Origin: a bacterium
GTDB lineage: Bacteria > Hydrogenedentota > Hydrogenedentia > Hydrogenedentiales > SLHB01
DNA length: 9,818 nucleotides
Direction of reading: 5' to 3'
Assembly (NCBI GenBank): GCA_024231375.1
Contig: JAAEQP010001488.1
Span: 1 to 9,818 of the forward strand
Below are positions 5,978 to 9,818 of this stretch, in pieces (within the stretch, counting starts at the first letter, position 1; the number at the start of each line of letters is the position of its first letter). Made by a program: the position numbers and the translations under genes. The notes beneath the pieces are model-generated. The model was given only the letters and a program-made list of their open reading frames with translations, made no database searches and was not told where the DNA came from.

Positions 5978-7585
5978 CTACTCCTCCGCATCCCCATCCC
6001 CAACCATAGCGGCCCCGAGTGTGGCCAGCGGCCCGGTGACGGCCTGGAACGCGGCGCGGGCTTCGGGCGACTGATCGACCTGGCCGGCCAGTTGGGGCGC
6101 TGCCAAATAATAGGCGGCGATCAACTGTTTGCCGATAGCGGAATTGATGAGGCCGTTGTCGCGCAACGCGCGGAGGTTGTGCAGCACCTCGGGATGGGCC
6201 TCAAAGGCCTTCGAGGCGGCGCAGCCCGTGCCGCCGGTCGCGCCGTCGGGGGGCGGCGGGTTGGTGCCGGTCAACCATCCACTTGCCTGCCCGTAGAAAC
6301 GGCGGAACGACGAATACCAGTCCACATTGCCGACGGTGGTGATGCAGGAATGCTGCGGACCGTTGCTCAACGTGCCGATGACACGGTAGCCTTCCGTCTC
6401 CAGCAACAGTGGGTTGCCGGACGATCCATTCTCGGTCACGCCCGAATACCAATGCACCTTCGTCTGATCATAGAACCTGCCTGCCGCCTGATTCAGTCCT
6501 TCCACGGTGCCGTAGGAAATGCGCAAGTAGGCGCCTTCGGGATGGTGGATGGCCACCACGGCGCCGTTGATGGAGGGCGTCGATGTGGTCCAGCCCAGGT
6601 AGGTGCGGCCGTAGACCCCGGTGGGTACCGATTCCAACCGCAGCAGGGACGCGTCGTACCGGCTGCTGGTGGTGAGGGTGACCTCGGCCGAACACCGGGG
6701 AAGGCTCCCAAGTGGCGGTGGCGCGCTGCCGGTACATGTCGGGGTTCGGAAATCCCAAATCACGTCCACCTGGTCGGCATCGACCACGTCCGGCACACAA
6801 TGCCACGACGTGAGGAAGTAGGGCTCAAAGGCCGGCGTGTCGCTGTTGTTGAGGAGCGACCCCGTGCATAGGGTCGAGTCGTAGCCGCCGTTCGGCACGA
6901 CCATGAGCCCCACGCCTGTGGATGCGCTCAACAAGGTGGCGTCAGTTTCGCAGGCCAGGTTGTTGTTGCAGAAGAGTTCCTTGGCCACTGCCGTCAGGTC
7001 CTCGTAGAAATGTGAGATCGCCGCCAGCCCCACCTGAGGCACCGTCCCCCCGGTGGTGCGGGCCAAGAGCACGGCCGTATCGCCGAAGGTTGTCGGGAGC
7101 CAGCATCCGTCGGCGGCATGGTCGCCAGCCGTATACGGACCATGAGCGCGTGGCACGGTGGGGTCGATGACCCAGGCTTCTTCATCCGGTTGCAGGGCGG
7201 ACAGGTCGACCACGAGACGCATGGCCAGAGCATCCGCGGAGACAACCGCCGCCTCGTAGCATGCGTACGCGCCGTCCATGAATCCGTCCGCGAACAGGTC
7301 TTCAGGCGCCACATCGGCGGCGTATCCGGCCGCGACCCGGTACCCTTTGGTATCGTCGGCGGTGGATTTCAGAAATCCGTTCTGTCCCGCGAAATGGTCA
7401 AAGGCGTGCAACGACCCGATCTGTTCCAGGTAGCCGGACACAGTCGCCTGCGGGATGGCGTGGATGGCCAAGTCGGTCGCGGCCTTGTCCGGCAGAGGCG
7501 GAACGTAGGCGTGGGGAGCGGATTGGGCTCCGGCCGAGAGGGTGATCGTCAGGATACTACTGAACGCGACGAGATATACCTTCAT
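5978..7585 (-). CDS. Secreted lysyl-endopeptidase-like serine protease with CFI-box-like C-terminal domain
   Basis: This is a 535-residue secreted trypsin-fold protease. Residues 1-22 form a signal peptide (basic Lys2, hydrophobic VAFSSILTITL, then SAGAQSA). Residues of about 23-200 are likely a propeptide. The catalytic domain starts near LFCNNNLAC (204-212), the cysteine pattern of Achromobacter lysyl endopeptidase relatives. The triad is His262 in FLTSWHC, Asp311 in RYDASLL and Ser389 in NGSSGNPL. Oxyanion and disulfide features such as CTGSLLNN (240-247) and GTLSNGPQHSC (404-414) also fit, so it should be active; specificity for lysine is unproven. After a PPPP linker (443-446) a C-terminal domain at 455-525 resembles the CFI-box domain, with LRALRDNGL, AAYYLAAP and SPEARAAF. 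The ATG at 7585 is preferred since it begins the signal peptide and has GGAG 11 bases upstream. The frame stays open to 8059, but that extension runs through the inverted repeat and is not credible. An in-frame ATG at 7618 lacks a ribosome site. Confidence 0.88.
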   Translation of the reverse strand: MKVYLVAFSSILTITLSAGAQSAPHAYVPPLPDKAATDLAIHAIPQATVSGYLEQIGSLHAFDHFAGQNGFLKSTADDTKGYRVAAGYAADVAPEDLFADGFMDGAYACYEAAVVSADALAMRLVVDLSALQPDEEAWVIDPTVPRAHGPYTAGDHAADGCWLPTTFGDTAVLLARTTGGTVPQVGLAAISHFYEDLTAVAKELFCNNNLACETDATLLSASTGVGLMVVPNGGYDSTLCTGSLLNNSDTPAFEPYFLTSWHCVPDVVDADQVDVIWDFRTPTCTGSAPPPLGSLPRCSAEVTLTTSSRYDASLLRLESVPTGVYGRTYLGWTTSTPSINGAVVAIHHPEGAYLRISYGTVEGLNQAAGRFYDQTKVHWYSGVTENGSSGNPLLLETEGYRVIGTLSNGPQHSCITTVGNVDWYSSFRRFYGQASGWLTGTNPPPPDGATGGTGCAASKAFEAHPEVLHNLRALRDNGLINSAIGKQLIAAYYLAAPQLAGQVDQSPEARAAFQAVTGPLATLGAAMVGDGDAEE

Positions 7586-7654
7586 GCCAACGTCTTCTCC
7601 ACCGAGCGGCGTCTTCATTGATGAGGCCCCGGGCAGTCGGAGACTCTTGGGTCC

Positions 7655-7660
7655 ATTATA
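7655..7660 (-). promoter_or_regulatory. -10 box of the protease gene
   Basis: The minus strand reads a perfect TATAAT, 70 bases before the protease start, preceded by GTG. No -35 match occurs at 16-18 bases spacing; that position falls in pyrimidine-rich minus-strand DNA. Transcription may therefore rely on an activator or an alternative sigma factor. The leader would be about 60 bases. Confidence 0.5.
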
Positions 7661-7700
7661 CACGGGAAGCGGACGGGGAGGTGGAAGGGGAGAAACGAAG

Positions 7701-7860
7701 AGAAGGAGATGTGGGGATTGATGGAGATTAGGAGATAGGTTGTAGCGCAGACGTCTCGCCTGCATCTTCACTGGGCTCACACAAGAATGCAGGCGAGACG
7801 CCTGCGCTACGAATGGCTGTTTCCATCTCCCTATCTCCATCAATCCCCACATCCCCTTCT
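7701..7860. repeat. 160-bp nested inverted repeat
   Basis: Outer arms 7701-7738 and 7823-7860 are reverse complements at 34 of 38 positions. They are purine-rich on the left (GGAGAT occurs at 7705, 7723 and 7731) and pyrimidine-rich on the right. Inner arms 7742-7765 and 7787-7810 match at 23 of 24 positions around a 21-base loop. The inner right arm itself holds a perfect short palindrome, GCAGGCG-AGA-CGCCTGC, at 7789-7805. The joints between outer and inner arms are 3 bases on the left and 12 on the right. The unit carries no gene and is not followed by a T-tract. It looks like a REP- or MITE-like intergenic repeat. A sequence of the inner-arm type recurs, as I recall, in many PVC-like genomes, where it yields spurious peptides such as AGVSPAF. 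Confidence 0.85.
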
Positions 7861-7878
7861 CCTGCTCCTCCCCACCGC

Positions 7879-7907
7879 TTGACGCTTCGGCGCGCCGCGG
7901 GTAGGCT
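7879..7907 (+). promoter_or_regulatory. Promoter candidate for the six-hairpin-like gene
   Basis: TTGACG at 7879-7884 (5/6) and TAGGCT at 7902-7907 (3/6) are 17 bases apart, placing a start near 7914. That falls only a few bases before the ribosome site at 7917-7924, so the leader would be very short (about 18 bases). Confidence 0.4.
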
Positions 7908-7931
7908 TGGCGCGTAGGAGGAGGCCTCTTC

Positions 7932-9470
7932 ATGAAGCGCAGTTGGCGAACGGAAGCGCGCGCGTTTGTGCAGACAAGTCTGGAATCGGCGCTGGCGCGG
8001 TGGCTGGGCCGAACGGGACGGCTGTGCGACCACGATGTCGTGTTGGATGCGGACGGCATGCTTCAACCGTGGACCGAACTGGATCGCATCCTGCGCGATA
8101 GCGTGGATTTCATTGTTCATTGTCCGACCCATCCGACGCGGTTCGGCGATGACCCGTGGTACTTGCTCACGTCCAAACTGAACAAGGACGGCTCGTTCAG
8201 GCTCAACCAGAACAACCAGGGCAGCAACGCCTACTACGCGGTGGAGACGGCTGCCCGGTACTACGCCTACTCCGGCGACCCGACCGCACTCGCCCCCGCG
8301 CGGCGGTTGCTGGACCGGGTCCGCATGTTCCATACACCATCCGACTGGGCCTGGCCGGGCGTACCGCGCACCCAGGACGACAGGCCAGGCGATGGCGCCT
8401 ACGAGGACGAGTGGTCGGGCGTGGACAAGATCGCCATGGTGGGAGCGGCCTACGTCCGGTTTCACAGACTGACCGGCGAGCAGGATTGGCTGGACAAGGC
8501 CGTGCGCATCGCCGACGTACTAGCCGCGCGCGTCGAACCCGGCGATGCCGACTGCTCCCCCCTGCCCTTCCGCGTGAATCTGCGCACGGGCGAGGTTCTG
8601 GACCCCTACACGGCGCACATGGTCGCGCCCGTGATACTGTTCGACGCGCTGATGGAATTGGGTGCGGGCGGTACGGGTACCTACAGTGTGGCCCGCGATA
8701 GGATCTGGGAGTGGATTCTGGCCTACCCCATGACCAACGGCCGGTGGTCGGGCTACTACGAAGACGTGGCCACCCGGCCGGGCAACCTGAACCAGCAGAT
8801 TCCCCTGGAGACGGCGCGGTACATGATGCAGCGCCCGGGGGCGTGTCCCGAATTCAAGCGGCACGTGCCGGCGCTGATCGAGTGGGTGCGCGCGCGGTTT
8901 GGCAAGACCCGGCGCTACGGCGCAACCAGCATCCGCGAACAGGACTGCTGCTACCACGAGATGGGTAGTCACACTGCCCGCTATGCCTCGGTGGTGGCGC
9001 GGTGGCACGGGATATCGGGCGACGACCGCGACCGGCGCGAGGCGCTGGGCTCGGCCGCGCTGGCCACGTACTCGGCACTCGGAAGGCACTTGGTGAATGG
9101 ACGCGCCGTGAACTACTGCGGCGTCGGTTCGGTCAACCCTTGGTTCTCGGACTCCTACTTCGACTACCTGCCCCATCTGATGGATACGGTGGCGGAGTTG
9201 CCGGAGTTGGCCCCGAGTGACAGCGACCACATCCTCGGTTCGACAGGAACGGTCACCCGCGTGCAATACGCGCCGGGACGCGTCGAGTACGAGACGTTTG
9301 AGCCGGACGGGGAGGAGACGCTGCGACTGACGTTTCGTCCTCGCGTGTACGTGGGCGATGAGGTGATGAACCCCACCCATTGGAACTTTGGCACGTCTCG
9401 TCACGCGTCCAACGTGTTGCGGATACAACGGTCGGGCGTGAGCCGGGTGCGGGTTGTGGCTGAGGATTAG
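7932..9470 (+). CDS. Predicted (alpha/alpha) six-hairpin glycosidase-like protein, unknown substrate
   Basis: I do not recognise a named family for this 512-residue protein. Residues of about 95-420 show repeated helix pairs with aromatic and glycine turns, for example NAYYAVETAARYYAYSGD, KIAMVGAAYVRFHRLTGEQDWL and ETARYMMQ. This is the rhythm of six-hairpin (alpha/alpha) barrels found in unsaturated glucuronyl hydrolases, GH88/GH105, GH127-like and some polysaccharide lyases. Acidic groups that could be catalytic include AYEDEW (156-161) and REQDCCYHEMGSH (335-347). A short beta-rich tail covers about 435-512. There is no clear signal peptide, so it is either cytoplasmic, acting on imported oligosaccharides, or exported by another route. 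The ATG at 7932 is well set, with GGAGGAGG at 7917-7924, seven bases upstream. It stands alone as a plus-strand unit, 81 bases before the dCMP deaminase gene. Enzymatic activity is inference from fold rhythm only. Confidence 0.72.
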   Translation: MKRSWRTEARAFVQTSLESALARWLGRTGRLCDHDVVLDADGMLQPWTELDRILRDSVDFIVHCPTHPTRFGDDPWYLLTSKLNKDGSFRLNQNNQGSNAYYAVETAARYYAYSGDPTALAPARRLLDRVRMFHTPSDWAWPGVPRTQDDRPGDGAYEDEWSGVDKIAMVGAAYVRFHRLTGEQDWLDKAVRIADVLAARVEPGDADCSPLPFRVNLRTGEVLDPYTAHMVAPVILFDALMELGAGGTGTYSVARDRIWEWILAYPMTNGRWSGYYEDVATRPGNLNQQIPLETARYMMQRPGACPEFKRHVPALIEWVRARFGKTRRYGATSIREQDCCYHEMGSHTARYASVVARWHGISGDDRDRREALGSAALATYSALGRHLVNGRAVNYCGVGSVNPWFSDSYFDYLPHLMDTVAELPELAPSDSDHILGSTGTVTRVQYAPGRVEYETFEPDGEETLRLTFRPRVYVGDEVMNPTHWNFGTSRHASNVLRIQRSGVSRVRVVAED

Positions 9471-9498
9471 GGTCCGGTTGCGTTCTCCAAGCCGGTGG

Positions 9499-9504
9499 TA
9501 TACG
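9499..9504 (+). promoter_or_regulatory. -10 box candidate for the dCMP deaminase gene
   Basis: TATACG (4/6) is preceded by TTGCGT at 9478-9483 at a short spacing of 15 bases. The box and the bases after it resemble the ilvD promoter region: both have GTATAC followed by a run ending CGAAG about 15-20 bases downstream. It supports separate transcription of this gene. Confidence 0.4.
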
Positions 9505-9551
9505 GTTTCTCCATCGAAGCGTGGGGTGGCATCGAAAACAAGGAGGCAAGC

Positions 9552-9818
9552 GTGTCGATAAAGCGAGGCGACTACATCCATTGGGACGACTATTTCATGG
9601 GGATCGCGGTGTTGTCGTCCCATCGAAGCAAGGATCCGAATTCGCAGGTGGGCGCGTGTATTGTGAACCCGGCCAACAAGATCGTGGGCATCGGGTACAA
9701 CGGATTCCCTATCGGGTGCGGCGACGATGACCTGCCGTGGGAGCGCGAGGGGTCTACCCTCGACACCAAGTACCCCTACGTATGCCACGCGGAAATGAAC
9801 GCCATCATGAACAAGAAC
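9552..9818 (+). CDS. dCMP deaminase, eukaryotic DCTD-like (3' end outside window)
   Basis: The first 89 residues of a zinc-dependent deoxycytidylate deaminase are present; the gene runs off the right edge. The enzyme makes dUMP from dCMP, feeding thymidylate synthase, in the cytoplasm. Translation shows [14 protein letters not shown] (26-39), [12 protein letters not shown] (42-53), [20 protein letters not shown] (70-89) and the zinc/catalytic HAE motif (His79, Ala80, Glu81). The PCxxC zinc cysteines should lie just past the edge. Long stretches are near-identical to vertebrate DCTD as I remember it, much closer than to the common bacterial ComEB type. The GTG at 9552 is supported by AAGGAGG at 9540-9546, five bases upstream, and by the N-terminus aligning with DCTD ([13 protein letters not shown]). 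No intron-like break is seen, and codon use is GC-rich like the neighbouring genes. Confidence 0.93.
   Translation, partial: MSIKRGDYIHWDDYFMGIAVLSSHRSKDPNSQVGACIVNPANKIVGIGYNGFPIGCGDDDLPWEREGSTLDTKYPYVCHAEMNAIMNKN

Larger units (their letters stand above)
7586..7931. other. Intergenic region between divergent protease and six-hairpin genes
   Basis: These 346 bases hold no credible gene. From left to right they contain the protease leader and -10 box (7655-7660), a purine-rich tract (about 7663-7739), a 160-bp nested inverted repeat (7701-7860), then the promoter (7879-7907) and ribosome site (7917-7924) of the plus-strand gene. Open frames crossing the region on both strands are by-products of the repeat and are not supported. 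Confidence 0.8.

Noticed and set aside
7586..8059. N-terminal extension of the protease frame to 8059
   Set aside because: The extension translates the inverted repeat and the 5' part of the neighbouring gene in antisense. The signal peptide begins at 7585.
7728..8465. 245-residue minus-strand frame ending in AGVSPAF...GETSALQ
   Set aside because: The tail is the translated inner arms of the repeat, and the rest is antisense to the six-hairpin gene.
8520..9788. 422-residue minus-strand open frame across the six-hairpin and dCMP deaminase genes
   Set aside because: It covers two plus-strand genes and the gap between them, is Arg/Val/His-rich, and has no domain or ribosome site.

Overview
The window reads as a chromosomal segment of a GC-rich diderm bacterium. 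A lipoprotein signal peptide on a BamE/SmpA-like small protein points to an outer membrane. The intergenic repeat at 7701-7860 is of a kind I associate from memory with PVC-type and Hydrogenedentes/Lentisphaerae-like genomes. That phylum hint is memory-based and weak. Most genes have strongly GC-biased codons (about 62% G+C in two sampled stretches). The first gene, at 225-758, is nearer 52%. I saw no rRNA, tRNA, CRISPR array, transposase or phage gene.

Layout. (1) 225-758, plus strand: a small two-TM membrane protein of the YcxB-like type. (2) 785-2571, minus strand: a two-gene operon in which a short-chain dehydrogenase is followed, with a 10-base overlap, by a Gfo/Idh/MocA oxidoreductase. 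The pair probably acts on a sugar or polyol. (3) 2572-2849: a divergent intergenic region with back-to-back promoter candidates. (4) 2850-3206, plus strand: the small lipoprotein, closed by a strong rho-independent terminator at 3244-3279. (5) 3356-5968, plus strand: ilvD (branched-chain amino acid synthesis), abutted with no gap by a GT2 glycosyltransferase. (6) 5978-7585, minus strand: a secreted lysyl-endopeptidase-like serine protease with a complete His/Asp/Ser triad and an unusual C-terminal domain resembling the CFI-box family. (7) 7586-7931: an intergenic region holding a perfect -10 box for the protease, a purine-rich tract, a 160-bp nested inverted repeat and a promoter for the next gene. 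(8) 7932-9470, plus strand: a 512-residue probable (alpha/alpha)-barrel, six-hairpin-glycosidase-like protein of unknown substrate. (9) 9552-9818 and beyond, plus strand: the N-terminal half of a dCMP deaminase strikingly like the eukaryotic DCTD enzymes, cut by the window edge.

The genes do not form one obvious pathway. They look like several small transcription units for core metabolism (ilvD, dCMP deaminase), carbohydrate handling (SDR, Gfo/Idh, GT2, six-hairpin protein) and the envelope or secretion (lipoprotein, protease). The least ordinary elements are the nested inverted repeat, the protease C-terminal domain and the eukaryote-like dCMP deaminase. I found no convincing new multi-gene system.
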